Shown here: piece by piece, positions 33,590-41,522 of the stretch
Layout of the letters: every line of letters begins with the position of its first letter
How positions within the stretch are numbered: position 1 is the first letter of the stretch
NCBI GenBank assembly: GCA_963746255.1
Contig: CAVVAJ010000005.1
Span: 434,001-498,000, forward strand
DNA from: DAOVXM01 sp963746255
Lineage (GTDB): Bacteria > Chloroflexota > Anaerolineae > Anaerolineales > UBA4823
Direction of reading: 5' to 3'
Length of the DNA: 64,000 nt
The notes under the pieces: model-generated
What the model saw: the letters and a program-made list of their open reading frames with translations, nothing else
Databases searched by the model: none
Told to the model about the DNA's origin: nothing
Translations under genes and position numbers: made by a program

Positions 33590-34825
33590 ATGAGAGACGC
33601 GTCCTTCAAGATTTATGGCTACCGGTGGGTCGTCCTGTTGGTGTTCATGGGGGTGATCGCGGTCAACCAGCTGGCGTGGATAACATTTGCTCCGATAACC
33701 GGCGTGGCAGCGAAATACTATGGCGTCTCTGACCTGAGCATTGGCCTGCTGTCAATGAGCTTCATGATCGTTTATATATTTGTTTCGATTCCTGCCTCGT
33801 GGATGATCGATACCTACGGCTTCCGCATGGCGGTCGGGATCGGGGCAGTCCTGACGGGTGTTTTTGGTTTGACGCGCAGCCTGGCAGGAGACAACTACAC
33901 GCTGGTGCTCATCTCTCAAATTGGAATCGCTGTAGGTCAACCGTTCATCCTGAATGCCTTGACCAAGGTGGCAGCGCGTTGGTTTCCGATCCAGGAACGG
34001 GCGACAGCCTCCGGTTTTGGATCGCTGGCTATGTATCTGGGGATTGTGGTAGCAATGATGCTAACGCCGTTCCTTGTGCTCCGGTCCGGGATCGACAGCA
34101 TGCTGCTCATTTATGGGGTTTTGGCAGTTGCCGCAGGAGCTTTATTCCTTTTCTTGGCCAGGGAAAATCCGCCGACACCAGCCAGCCCACCCAGTCAAGA
34201 AGAGCGATCCCTGGTATTCGATGGTCTGAAGCAAATGGTGCGCATGAAGGGCTTCATCATGCTGATGGTCATCTTCTTCATCGGTCTGGGGGTCTTTAAC
34301 AGCGTAACGACCTGGATCGAGGATATCCTACGGCCACGCGGATTCTCGATCATGCAGGCGGGAGTCGTGGGTGGGTTGATGGTCATTGGCGGAGTTCTCG
34401 GAGCGTTGATTCTACCCTCGCTGTCGGATCGTTACCGTAGAAGAGTGCCCTTCATTATTCTTGCCCTGGCGGCTGCAACTATTGGGCTGGTGGGGATCAC
34501 TTTTGCATCGAATTATGCCCTCTTGCTGGCATCTGCCTTCGTGATGGGTTTTTTCTTATTGGCCGCAGGTCCGATCGGGTTTCAATACGGCGCCGAAATC
34601 ACATACCCAGCCCCAGAAGGCACCTCGAATGGCATGCTTTTACTGATGGGTCAGATCTCAGGCATCGTGTTTATCCTTGGGATGGATGGCTTTAAGCACC
34701 CGGATACAGGCGCGATGACTTCCTCGCTGCTGTTGCTGGCGGGGCTGATGGTGGTTGGTACCTTGTTGTCGACCAGGCTAACGGAATCGGCCCTCTTGAC
34801 AGGCGAAGGCGCCGATTCTCAATAG
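33590..34825 (+). CDS. Major facilitator superfamily transporter
   Basis: A 411-residue membrane transporter with about 12 hydrophobic helices. N-terminal YRWVVLLVFMGVIAVNQ, then SLSIGLLSMSFMIVY-like helices, the loop DTYGFRMAVGIGA (A-motif region), a central charged loop (RENPPTPASPPSQEERS, ~200), and the second half with SDRYRRRVPFIILA. The pattern resembles FLVCR-like MFS proteins. AAGGAGG sits eight bases before the ATG at 33590. A GTG at 33587 is an alternative. The substrate is not predictable. Coding quality and GC match the core genome, not the AT-rich neighbours. Confidence 0.87.
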   Translation: MRDASFKIYGYRWVVLLVFMGVIAVNQLAWITFAPITGVAAKYYGVSDLSIGLLSMSFMIVYIFVSIPASWMIDTYGFRMAVGIGAVLTGVFGLTRSLAGDNYTLVLISQIGIAVGQPFILNALTKVAARWFPIQERATASGFGSLAMYLGIVVAMMLTPFLVLRSGIDSMLLIYGVLAVAAGALFLFLARENPPTPASPPSQEERSLVFDGLKQMVRMKGFIMLMVIFFIGLGVFNSVTTWIEDILRPRGFSIMQAGVVGGLMVIGGVLGALILPSLSDRYRRRVPFIILALAAATIGLVGITFASNYALLLASAFVMGFFLLAAGPIGFQYGAEITYPAPEGTSNGMLLLMGQISGIVFILGMDGFKHPDTGAMTSSLLLLAGLMVVGTLLSTRLTESALLTGEGADSQ

Positions 34826-34952
34826 CAACCTGCTCCATAGCCTCGAAGAAATATAGTGCCCAACCTTCCAAGTCCACTGGGTCAGGATACACCTGGGATA
34901 TGTCTCGCGCCGCACCGTCTATCGTTGCCTCTAGCTCGTGGTCAGTGACCAT
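34692..34952 (-). CDS. Small hypothetical protein overlapping the MFS 3' end
   Basis: Begins MVTDHELEATIDGAARDISQ with GGAGG eight bases upstream, and continues with PDPVDLEGWALYFFEAMEQVA. The first ~50 residues look like a genuine acidic helical protein. The remaining ~35 are antisense to the MFS gene and low in complexity, so the ancestral C-terminus is probably lost. Family unknown. Confidence 0.35.
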   Translation of the reverse strand: MVTDHELEATIDGAARDISQVYPDPVDLEGWALYFFEAMEQVAIENRRLRLSRGPIPLAWSTTRYQPPSAPPATAARKSSRLYPGA

Positions 34953-35003
34953 TGCTCTACCTCCAGATAAACTCCAATGGCAAATGATTGATTAACTCCC
35001 CAA

Positions 35004-35210
35004 TTTCTGCTATGCTGGTTGTGTACTCTCTCTTGAGGAGTAGATTGTTTTGATAGACCACGCGCAACTCTCTCGCTGTGCGTGGTCGCCGTTTAACATA
35101 TTGCTAAGCCCTCGATTTTCTGCTATGCTATGATTATCGTGTACTTCACCGTACACCAATAACCGAATAGACTGCGCGGGAAGTCCCCCCTCTCGCGCGG
35201 TCGTCGTTTA
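35004..35210 (+). repeat. Tandem pair of structured elements with covarying hairpins
   Basis: Two ~100-base units start at 35004 and 35116 with the same TTTCTGCTATGCT (an extended -10-like box). Each has a small hairpin next (TACTC..GAGTA in unit 1; perfect GTGTAC/GTACAC in unit 2), then ATAGAC opening a longer stem: GACCACGCGCA with TGTGCGTGGTC (35056-35087) in unit 1, GACTGCGCGGGA with TCTCGCGCGGTC (35169-35192) in unit 2. Both are followed by GTCG(C/T)CGTTTA. Stem bases differ between units, yet pairing is retained with G-T wobbles. This is what conserved structured RNAs show. Function unknown. Confidence 0.6.
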
Positions 35211-35217
35211 TACTCCC

Positions 35218-35409
35218 TTCAAATCCCAAACTGCCTCCAATACAAAACGCCCCGATGAATTCCACCAGGGTGGAAATGTGCGAGGTAGATATTATATTGC
35301 AGCCTTCCCGCCGCTTGGCCGCGCTACGCAGCGGCGATCTGCTCCAGGCGAGACGTTTGGCCGCTAGCCTTAAAATTTAGCATTTGAGGTACAGCTGTTT
35401 CATCAGCCG
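35218..35409. other. Spacer at the edge of the cassette array
   Basis: No gene. On the minus strand, GGCCAAAC (near 35380) after the VOC gene resembles an attC R'' box, and GC-rich inverted pieces (CGCCGCTGCG / CGCGGC) follow, but no GTTRRRY partner is found. This may be a degraded last attC of the array. Confidence 0.3.
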
Positions 35410-35787
35410 CTAGAATTGCATGAGTTCGATTGGCGCGTCATCGTGAACTATCATAGCAACCGTTAGCCCATTTGAAGGAGAGTTAGGTGGTGTAAGAACA
35501 TCTTTACCAACCAAGGCATTTTCAAGATCATCCACCACAAAGGCAAGATGTGGAACTCTCTGGATCAGCTCGGGAACTGGGCTTTCGGGTTCAAACCGCA
35601 TCCATTCCACTCCATATGGGCTGGCACTAAATCCCGACACATGCATCTTGTATTTTTCGAGATACACTTCGCCTCGTCGTGGAATATCGGTAGGAATACC
35701 AAGATGATGATAACGCCATCCCCAATCAGAAAGGGCTAGCGGCAATTCATGATCTTCTCGCGGGGCGGACTGCATATTTATTGACAT
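35410..35787 (-). CDS. VOC-family (glyoxalase/bleomycin-resistance fold) protein, cassette gene
   Basis: A 125-residue vicinal-oxygen-chelate-like protein. WGWRYHHLGIPTD supplies the first metal-type histidine, HVSGFSASPYGVEWMRFEP the middle strand, VPHLAFVVDDLENAL the second histidine strand, and DDAPIELMQF the C-terminal glutamate-bearing strand. Start at 35787 (MSINMQSAPRED) with GGAG upstream. A start at 35802 is possible. It begins 73 bases after the attC R' box at 35860, as cassette genes do. The substrate is unknown. VOC cassettes are common in environmental integrons (established knowledge). Confidence 0.75.
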   Translation of the reverse strand: MSINMQSAPREDHELPLALSDWGWRYHHLGIPTDIPRRGEVYLEKYKMHVSGFSASPYGVEWMRFEPESPVPELIQRVPHLAFVVDDLENALVGKDVLTPPNSPSNGLTVAMIVHDDAPIELMQF

Positions 35788-35859
35788 ATTGCTAAACTCC
35801 ATCAGAACAAAGTATAAGCATCAAGACAAAATCAACCCGATTTCGAAGTCGATCCAGCC

Positions 35860-36355
35860 GCCGAACGGCCTTGAGCTCAGTTGGCAGGGTCAGGGAATGA
35901 CGCCTGGGACTTAGGCATGGCAGACCCGTTGCTCTCTGTTTCCATTGAGAGTGCCTCAATACCAATGTCATATCCTGGTTTCCATTCCCTGCCACCTCGA
36001 ACCGTACGTGAGGTTTTCCCTCATACGGCTCTTCCTACGCCGGAGGGTTCTTGACGGCTGCATGTCCAGGTTCTTCGCCGCTTCCGTGGCCTTCGCCATC
36101 GCTGAGTAACTCGGCTCCCACTTTTTCCCCTTACGTGGCTAACATGTCGGCGCTGCCGAGCAAACGTGTTCGCCATTCACTTTATGTTACGGGCTGCTGT
36201 TTTGCTCCTTCTTCTCACTGGGATACAACGCTTCAGCACAGCCAGTCACCCGGCTGCACTGGTTGCCTGCTACCTGGCTGCGTGACCGTTACCAGGATCG
36301 GACTTTCACCGATTAGCAGTCGATAGCTTTCAGGACACACCACGCTTTGTTAGGT
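35860..36355 (-). other. attC site split by a group II intron
   Basis: Minus-strand R'' box ACCTAAC (36349-36355) overlaps the stop codon of the oxidoreductase gene. Nine bases later the intron begins. The other end of the attC, with GAGCTCAAGGCC and a GTTCGGC R' box (35860-35866), lies beyond the intron. R' differs from GTTRRRY at one base. The uninterrupted attC would have been about 60-120 bases. The internal L boxes cannot be assigned because the intron 3' end is not fixed. Confidence 0.6.
35905..36340 (-). ncRNA. ORF-less group II intron (domain V at 35999-36031)
   Basis: On the minus strand the segment starts GTGTGTCC (5' consensus GUGYG), contains GGTGAAAGTCCGATCC and the GTAACGG..AGCCAGGTAGC..GCTGAAGCGTT succession typical of domain I. 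Domain V follows at 36031-35999: GAGCCGTATG, a GAGG-GAAA-ACCTC tetraloop stem, and CACGTACGGTTC. Domain VI may use GGCAG/CTGCC pairing just after. At about 435 bases there is no room for a reverse transcriptase, so any mobility must come from a protein supplied in trans. The 3' boundary (35905) is approximate. Confidence 0.78.
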
Positions 36356-37285
36356 TTTGTTGTTATGTTCCACAGTGATGACTACATTTCCCTTTTTGTG
36401 TCCTTTATCAACATACCTGTGAGCCTCAACAATTTGTTCCAACGGATAGCGTCTATCTATGACCGGTTTTAGCTTTTCCTTCTCAATAAGCTCTTTGAGG
36501 AAAATTAAATCTTCTGCCTTAATTCTTGCTAAACCGTTAGTGGTAAGAAAAATTCCGTTTTTCTTTAGCAAGCCTTTACAACGTGAACGCGAAGTTTTAC
36601 CTACTGCGTCGAAAATAACATCATAGGTTTCACCGCTCTGGGTGAAATCCTCTTTGGTGTAATCTATTACTTTGTTGGCTCCCAGAGATTTCACCAATTC
36701 TAAATTCGTGGTACTGCATACTCCGGTAACTTCTGCCCCATAGTACCTGGCAAGCTGTACCGCATAAGTACCTAAACTTCCGGAAGCTCCATAGATAAGG
36801 ACTTTTTGTCCTTCCTGGATATTTCCTTTTTGAAAAACCTTTATTACTGTAAGTCCTGCAGCGGGAACAGCGGCGGCTTCCTCATAGGTGATATTGGCAG
36901 GTTTTATTGCCACCAATCCCTTTTTTTCAACCGTTCCTTCTTTAGGTTTTTCAGGTAGACATATGTACTCAGCATAAGCACCAAAACCAAAACCAGCAAA
37001 TGCAAAAACCTTGTCACCTTTCTTAAATAGTTTTACATCTTTGCCTACTGATTCAATTTCCCCGGCTAACTCCATCCCTAATATAGGTGCTTTTTTTGGC
37101 CTCATGAGACCAAATAAAAGTCTTACAGCAAATGGGTCAGGCTTTCGTATTCGAGTGTCTCCTATATGTGCTGTTGTTGCGTGAATCTTTATAAGCACTT
37201 CATTATCTTTTGGAACAGGTTTTTCTACCTCTTGGAGCTGGAGAACCTCCGGTGGTCCGTATTTTGTGCATACAATCGCTTTCAT
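36350..37285 (-). CDS. Quinone oxidoreductase-type MDR dehydrogenase, cassette gene
   Basis: A 311-residue NAD(P)H-dependent medium-chain reductase of the zinc-free quinone oxidoreductase type. MKAIVCTKYGPPEVLQLQE, LGMELAGEIESVGKDV (~68), VFAFAGFGFGAYAEY, the helix PAAGLTVIKVF, and the nucleotide motif YGASGSLGTYAVQLARYYGAEV (split here: YGASGSLG, ~157). No zinc ligands in the usual positions. GGAGG precedes the ATG. Its stop lies inside the attC R'' box, and its start follows the previous attC R' (37360-37366) by 75 bases, so it is one complete cassette. Confidence 0.88.
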   Translation of the reverse strand: MKAIVCTKYGPPEVLQLQEVEKPVPKDNEVLIKIHATTAHIGDTRIRKPDPFAVRLLFGLMRPKKAPILGMELAGEIESVGKDVKLFKKGDKVFAFAGFGFGAYAEYICLPEKPKEGTVEKKGLVAIKPANITYEEAAAVPAAGLTVIKVFQKGNIQEGQKVLIYGASGSLGTYAVQLARYYGAEVTGVCSTTNLELVKSLGANKVIDYTKEDFTQSGETYDVIFDAVGKTSRSRCKGLLKKNGIFLTTNGLARIKAEDLIFLKELIEKEKLKPVIDRRYPLEQIVEAHRYVDKGHKKGNVVITVEHNNKT

Positions 37286-37359
37286 GAGTTTCCTCCAAGG
37301 TTGCTTAATTCCGCTGTTTTCAGAATCGTTTACGACAATACATCCTGTAGGATTGCAGA

Positions 37360-37483
37360 ACCTAACCGGATTGGCTCACCTGCCGCCGATTTGAGCGAGA
37401 CAAGACTGCGTAAAATCACTTTTTCTATCAAAGGGCCCCCGCATCCCCGCGCCAAAGGCGGTCAGGTGGAGCCGGTGTTGGGC
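37360..37483 (-). other. attC recombination site 1
   Basis: Minus strand: R'' GCCCAAC (37477-37483) and R' GTTAGGT (37360-37366). Inside, GGCTCcACCTGaCCGCC pairs with GGCGGCAGGTGAGCC over 15 base pairs with two unpaired bases (lower case), the extrahelical bases that give attC its polarity. Length 124 bases. It directly follows the metallo-hydrolase gene ending at 37503. This is the clearest attC in the window. Confidence 0.9.
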
Positions 37484-37502
37484 GGTAGTAGAGTGTAACC
37501 GA

Positions 37503-38231
37503 TTACTTGCTTTCTAATATTTTTGTAACTTGTGGATCATGTGAACACAATACCACAACGTCCGATGATTGAGCATACTCTCGTAACTTCCGAACAGATA
37601 CTTTCGCATCGGCATTATTTAGAATAACAGTCGGTATGCCAGCATATAATGTTTGACCATTAAATGTGGTATCTCCAGAAAATACATACCGATAGTTTTC
37701 TGACTTAACTATATAAGCAGTATGACCAATCGAATGGCCAGGCATGGGTACAGCTACAATGCTTGTATCTGCTGTTAGCTTTTTACTTGACATAAATACG
37801 TCTTCTCTGCCATCTGTGAATTCAAATGCTTCCGGTTGAAACCACTCAGGTAAATTCTTCTTTAAATATCCTGAACCTGCCCCTTTTGAACTTAATGTGA
37901 AATCATATGCCTCTTTTGCGGCGTATACTTTTGCTTTTGGAAAATGATATACACCATCTACATGATCGTTGTGAAAATGGGTGAGATATACCCCCGTAAC
38001 TTGTTCCACTTTGTATCCCAATTTCGCAAGTTGATAATCAACTTCATCTTCTCGCTTCACATCATATTTAGCTGCTCCATTGAAAAAGATGTTATCTGGT
38101 AAATATCCATATTCGTGTACTCTAACGATTTCTCCCGCATCAATCAGGAACGGTCCTTCCGGATGCTCAACTAGCCAGCAATAAATCGGAAGCCAATCAG
38201 TCCAATTATTTGTATGTAGCAATTGCCACAT
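37503..38231 (-). CDS. Metallo-beta-lactamase-fold hydrolase (lactonase-like), cassette gene with N-terminal frameshift
   Basis: MBL-fold hydrolase with THFHNDHVDG (HxHxDH zinc motif, ~85), PGHSIGHTA, SGDTTF and a final CSHD, as in N-acyl-homoserine-lactone lactonase relatives. The 242-residue open frame starts at an internal ATG (MWQLLHTNN). Upstream, an ATG at 38316 encodes MVKVHAIQTGKVKIKK and is shifted by one base in a run of seven A (38268-38274). The other frame joins as KFEAFGAKNRISRMWQLL. The natural protein was therefore about 270 residues. A homopolymer indel like this can be real slippage or a read error. Confidence 0.83.
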   Translation of the reverse strand: MWQLLHTNNWTDWLPIYCWLVEHPEGPFLIDAGEIVRVHEYGYLPDNIFFNGAAKYDVKREDEVDYQLAKLGYKVEQVTGVYLTHFHNDHVDGVYHFPKAKVYAAKEAYDFTLSSKGAGSGYLKKNLPEWFQPEAFEFTDGREDVFMSSKKLTADTSIVAVPMPGHSIGHTAYIVKSENYRYVFSGDTTFNGQTLYAGIPTVILNNADAKVSVRKLREYAQSSDVVVLCSHDPQVTKILESK

Positions 38232-38333
38232 CCGTGATATTCGATTTTTTGCTCCGAATGCTTCAAATTTTTTTAATTTTTACTTTTCCGGTTTGTATTG
38301 CATGGACTTTTACCATAACCTTTTCCTTATACC

Positions 38334-38455
38334 GCCCAACGGTTTGTTGAGCAGCCTGCGTTTCAGCTCCGCAAGCTGCTCAGACAGAACCAAAGACTGT
38401 ATTTTCCGCGCCGGTCCTCATCTGCGCAGCAGGTCTGCTTAACGCGGGGTTAGTC
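38334..38455 (-). other. attC recombination site 2
   Basis: Minus strand: R'' GACTAAC (38449-38455, overlapping the TAA stop of the methyltransferase) and R' GTTGGGC (38334-38340). GTTaAGCAGaCCTGC pairs with GCAGGCTGCTCAAC, with one mismatch and one extrahelical A. Length 122 bases. Confidence 0.87.
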
Positions 38456-39259
38456 CGCAAAACTTGTGTTTTCTTTTGCCATTCGACACACAATAAGTTG
38501 GGTCTCTGAATCTCTGTCGAATTCTTTTCGATCTTCACTCCCATATTTGTTTTCGATCACAAAACCATTGTATTTCAGCAAAGCATCCAGTTCTTGGGGA
38601 AAGTACATTCTCATGTTCAACTCACCTTCAATCTCTGCTTCTTCACCAGGAATGGAATGATAAGTCTTGATTTTTTTGATCTGCGTATTCGCTTCGTATT
38701 CGTAACTCTCGGTGACAATTATTCTCCCCCTCCCATCTGGATCTTCATATTCTGAAAATGGAAATCTCTCGCCTGGTTTGTTTATCAGAAGCTCGTTTTT
38801 GGGAACAAATACACTGATTACAAACTTGCCATTCTCGGCGAGATGCTTTCTTACTGCTGACATGCAGGCTTCAAAATCATCCAAGGTTAGCAAATGGCAT
38901 AGTGCATTGGCCGCAAGAAAGATTAGTGAGAATTTCTTACTCAAATTGAAATCTCTCATATCCCCTTTTACCCACTCAATTTCTACTCCTGCCTTTGCAG
39001 ATTTTTCTCTCGCTTCCTTGATCATGCCATCACCATAATCAATTCCAGCTACTTTGAAACCAGCCTTCGCCAAAGCGATCGTGATTCTTCCTGTTCCGCA
39101 GGCAAGTTCCAGAATCGATCTTCCATATTTTTCCGCTAGACTGACCCAAAATGAAAAATCTTCGCTACCATCAAGGAATAGTTGATCATAGTGTTTCCCA
39201 TCAGTATAAATATCAGAGATTTTTTCTTGCATCATTTTGGATGATTTCTTATGTTTCAT
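38450..39259 (-). CDS. SAM-dependent methyltransferase, cassette gene
   Basis: A 269-residue class I methyltransferase. LELACGTGRITIALAKAGF is motif I (~51), GIDYGDGMIKEAREKSAKAG motif II, WVKGDMRDFNL (~100), and FSLIFLAANALCHLLT motif IV (~112). The C-terminal half has beta-strands (FVISVFVPKNELL, TQIKKIKTYHSI) matching small-molecule methyltransferases with a methyltransf_25-like core. Lysine-rich and AT-rich. The ATG is only 18 bases from the preceding attC R' box (39277), and the stop lies in its own attC. Substrate unknown. Confidence 0.87.
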   Translation of the reverse strand: MKHKKSSKMMQEKISDIYTDGKHYDQLFLDGSEDFSFWVSLAEKYGRSILELACGTGRITIALAKAGFKVAGIDYGDGMIKEAREKSAKAGVEIEWVKGDMRDFNLSKKFSLIFLAANALCHLLTLDDFEACMSAVRKHLAENGKFVISVFVPKNELLINKPGERFPFSEYEDPDGRGRIIVTESYEYEANTQIKKIKTYHSIPGEEAEIEGELNMRMYFPQELDALLKYNGFVIENKYGSEDRKEFDRDSETQLIVCRMAKENTSFAD

Positions 39260-39276
39260 ATGTACTCTATTCAGCG

Positions 39277-39405
39277 CTCTAACGGTTTGCGTTACTGGCG
39301 CTGGGGCGGGCGTGGATTCTGCTGGGGAGCAGGAAAAACCCGAAGCCAGAAAAATGCTCGAAAATGCCGCAAAATCCCCAGCGTCCAGTGCACGCTTCTT
39401 TGGGC
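39277..39405 (-). other. attC recombination site 3
   Basis: Minus strand: R''-like GCCCAAA (39399-39405), R'-like GTTAGAG (39277-39283). GCGTgcACTGGaCGCTGGGG pairs with CCCCAGCGCCAGTAACGC, again with an extrahelical A. Length 129 bases. The outer boxes deviate by one base from RYYYAAC/GTTRRRY. Confidence 0.8.
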
Positions 39406-39502
39406 AGGCACGATGAACACAAGACTCGCTAACTGATAAAGAACCACACTGCCACTAAAAGGCTAGTTTCGCACCCATTCTCTTAGTCATTAAGGCAATT
39501 TA

Positions 39503-39844
39503 TTAATGGGGAAACAATATTTCACCAGCGAGAAATAACACAAGAAGCGCTCCGATTGAGCTAGAGACATAAACCAGTAGCGCATGTTCCTTTTGTCTGA
39601 TGATTGCCAGGAGACCCGTGATGAAGGCCGAAATTCCGGCAACCATTCCAGCAAGCATTGTAAGCGCCAAGGCCGGTCTCGCGGCAATATCTGCCAAAAT
39701 AGTGCCACCTGCCGGCACTGATTTATATAACGAGTTTGTAAATGATGTGCCGATGATAAACAATAGCGGCATTGCGACGATGAGCCCGATCGACCACTTA
39801 CCCAATATGGTTTTTGGCATAATTCTCCAGGGTTGTTTTTTCAT
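39503..39844 (-). CDS. Small membrane protein, cassette gene
   Basis: A 113-residue protein with three or four hydrophobic segments: WSIGLIVAMPLLFIIGTSF, ALALTMLAGMVAGISAF and LLVYVSSSIGALLVLFLAG. The start at 39844 (MKKQPWRIMPK) follows AAGGAAG. A longer frame to 39901 has no such site. No family recognised. Cassette membrane proteins of this size are frequent (established). Its attC R'' is 98 bases downstream. Confidence 0.7.
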   Translation of the reverse strand: MKKQPWRIMPKTILGKWSIGLIVAMPLLFIIGTSFTNSLYKSVPAGGTILADIAARPALALTMLAGMVAGISAFITGLLAIIRQKEHALLVYVSSSIGALLVLFLAGEILFPH

Positions 39845-39955
39845 ACTATCTTCCTTTCGTAGTGGAAAATTACATATCCGCCTGATTTTGCACTCATGCA
39901 ACCTGTTTTGTCCTGATTTTCCTCGTAAAAAGCACTTCCTCTAGTGATATTTCCT

Positions 39956-40079
39956 GCCCAACGGTCTGGCTCATATGCCGCCGGAACGGGCTAAACTCCT
40001 TGATCGTGGGAGCACGAAATCTGGCGAAACGCGCGGTGTATCCCCGCGCCAAGACGGTCGGCTGCACGCCGTGTTGGAC
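39956..40079 (-). other. attC recombination site 4
   Basis: Minus strand: R'' GTCCAAC (40073-40079) and R' GTTGGGC (39956-39962), both matching consensus. Internal arms (GGCGTGCAGCCGACC and GGCGGCATATGAGCC) pair only partly. Length 124 bases, equal to site 1. Follows the MBL-fold gene ending at 40103 by 23 bases. Confidence 0.8.
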
Positions 40080-40102
40080 CGCAATTGCCCGAGACGCCCG
40101 AA

Positions 40103-40951
40103 TTAACTTGGTCCGGCGTTTCCTATTGGCTGCCATTCCCAGCCAATCTCCTTTTTGACAACATGCCCCAGATTAGGGAATGGAGGGAAGTGCTGGCCTA
40201 GCACTAGACTACTAGTTGATGCCGTCAAGTCGAAAATGCGTTGCTTACTTACTGCTGCCGGTTCCGGCAGGATATCGAATACCGGTAACCAATCTGGGTG
40301 TTCAAGGTGCAGCGGTAAAAGGACGGTGTCCCCTGGATACAGAAGTCCTTCACCGCCAGATACAAAGGAAACAGCCATGTGCCCAGGTGTGTGGCCTGGC
40401 GCGAATAGCACACTCACGCCCGGCAAAATCTCTTCTTCCCTTTCCAGCAACACCATCTTCTCTTTAAGCGGCGCCAGGTTTTGGCGGGCCATATTAGTGA
40501 ACCATTCTCCTGTTCGCGTCATAGCATCTTCAGAAAACCAGAAATCCCATTCCAGCTTGCAGATGAAGTAATTGGCATTAACAAAGACAGGCTGGCCATA
40601 CTCGTTGAGTGCCCCGCCTACGTGATCGCCGTGTGCATGGGTAATAAATACGTTATCTACCTCTTCTGGAGAGAGCCCCGCATCCTGCATGCTTTCTAGC
40701 AGCCTGCCTGTTTTAGGCGTCAAGCTGCCTGCACCCATATCCACCAATATCTTGTGCTTGCCCGTATCAACGTATAGGTAGGCATAGGGAGTTGTGATCA
40801 TGTCGGTAGGTAGGCCATGCGCTTGTAAAGCCGCTTTTACGTCTGAAAGAGGCGCATTGGCGACCATGGATTCCAGTTTGTAATCCACATCACCATCCCA
40901 AAGTGAGACGCACTTATAGGTCCCTAATTGAAAACGATAGTAACCAATCAT
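40103..40951 (-). CDS. Metallo-beta-lactamase-fold hydrolase, second, cassette gene
   Basis: A 282-residue MBL-fold protein with THAHGDHVGG (HxHxDH, ~103), APGHTPGHMAVSF (~180), YPGDTVLLPLHLEH (~205) and a terminal GQHFPPFPNLG. It belongs to the family of N-acyl-homoserine-lactonase or methyl-parathion-hydrolase-like enzymes; the substrate cannot be assigned. AAAGGAG precedes the ATG, 39 bases after the attC R' at 40990. It is not closely similar to the other MBL cassette at 37503. Confidence 0.87.
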   Translation of the reverse strand: MIGYYRFQLGTYKCVSLWDGDVDYKLESMVANAPLSDVKAALQAHGLPTDMITTPYAYLYVDTGKHKILVDMGAGSLTPKTGRLLESMQDAGLSPEEVDNVFITHAHGDHVGGALNEYGQPVFVNANYFICKLEWDFWFSEDAMTRTGEWFTNMARQNLAPLKEKMVLLEREEEILPGVSVLFAPGHTPGHMAVSFVSGGEGLLYPGDTVLLPLHLEHPDWLPVFDILPEPAAVSKQRIFDLTASTSSLVLGQHFPPFPNLGHVVKKEIGWEWQPIGNAGPS

Positions 40952-40989
40952 GGTTGTCTCCTTTTCTGTTGTGGACTACGAATGTGGCG

Positions 40990-41119
40990 GCCTAACGGGA
41001 TGATAACCAAATCTCTTAATGCAATATCTCCAATATGACATAATATACAAACAAATATTAGCCATGATGTGGATATAGTACCCTTTGCGGATATTATCAA
41101 CACCAATCCAGTGTTTAAT
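40990..41119 (-). other. attC recombination site 5 (copy A of a repeated attC)
   Basis: Minus strand: R''-like ATTAAAC (41113-41119) and R' GTTAGGC (40990-40996), 130 bases. Arms near the two ends pair (TTATCAACACC with a GG..TGATAA partner). It is largely identical to the attC at 44211-44340, and the identity continues to 41184. Confidence 0.75.
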
Positions 41120-41184
41120 ATGATATAGAGTACATTATCCCTTAAAACATCACAATAATTGATTATAGCAGTAGAAATGAACCC
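40990..41184 (-). repeat. 195-bp direct repeat, copy A (attC plus cassette 3' end)
   Basis: Direct repeat with 44211-44405: both begin exactly at the attC R' box and carry the same coding piece (STAIINYCDVLRDNVLY on the minus strand) before they diverge. Differences are scattered point changes. The sharing of attC and gene end suggests two related cassettes or a cassette duplication. Confidence 0.85.
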
Positions 41185-41295
41185 TAAACCCAAATCACTT
41201 CTCGATAGAGAGCGCAATACCTCTCGCCAGAAATAATATTCAAATATTCCTGATACATAATGATACGTGTTTTGGGAAATTGAAGATTCACTCAT
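41120..41295 (-). CDS. Short cassette-borne open frame, unknown
   Basis: MSESSISQNTYHYVSGIFEYY begins at 41295 and runs toward the attC, with STAIINYCDVLRDNVLY shared with the repeat copy at 44 kb. The frame formally continues through the attC to 40948, but the likely coding part ends before it. No family recognised. It may be the remains of a cassette gene. Confidence 0.35.
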
Positions 41296-41522
41296 AAGTG
41301 ACCCAAGTCTGAAAACAAGTATTATTGCAGGATATCATACAAGAAGGTTTATAGAGGAAACAAGCTTTTCTAGGGGCGGATGAGAGATGACCGATCGTTT
41401 ACGAGGGTATCAATAACACTCATTCCCTCTTTGCTTCCACATTCCCATGAAATGTAAAGCCCAGCGTCATCTGCTGGGCTAGGTGAGTAGTGTGTATAAA
41501 TGTGAACATACTCATAGGTTGC

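Noticed and set aside
36051..36326. Plus-strand open frame of 91 codons
   Set aside because: It is the antisense of the group II intron RNA, and its composition is explained by RNA structure.
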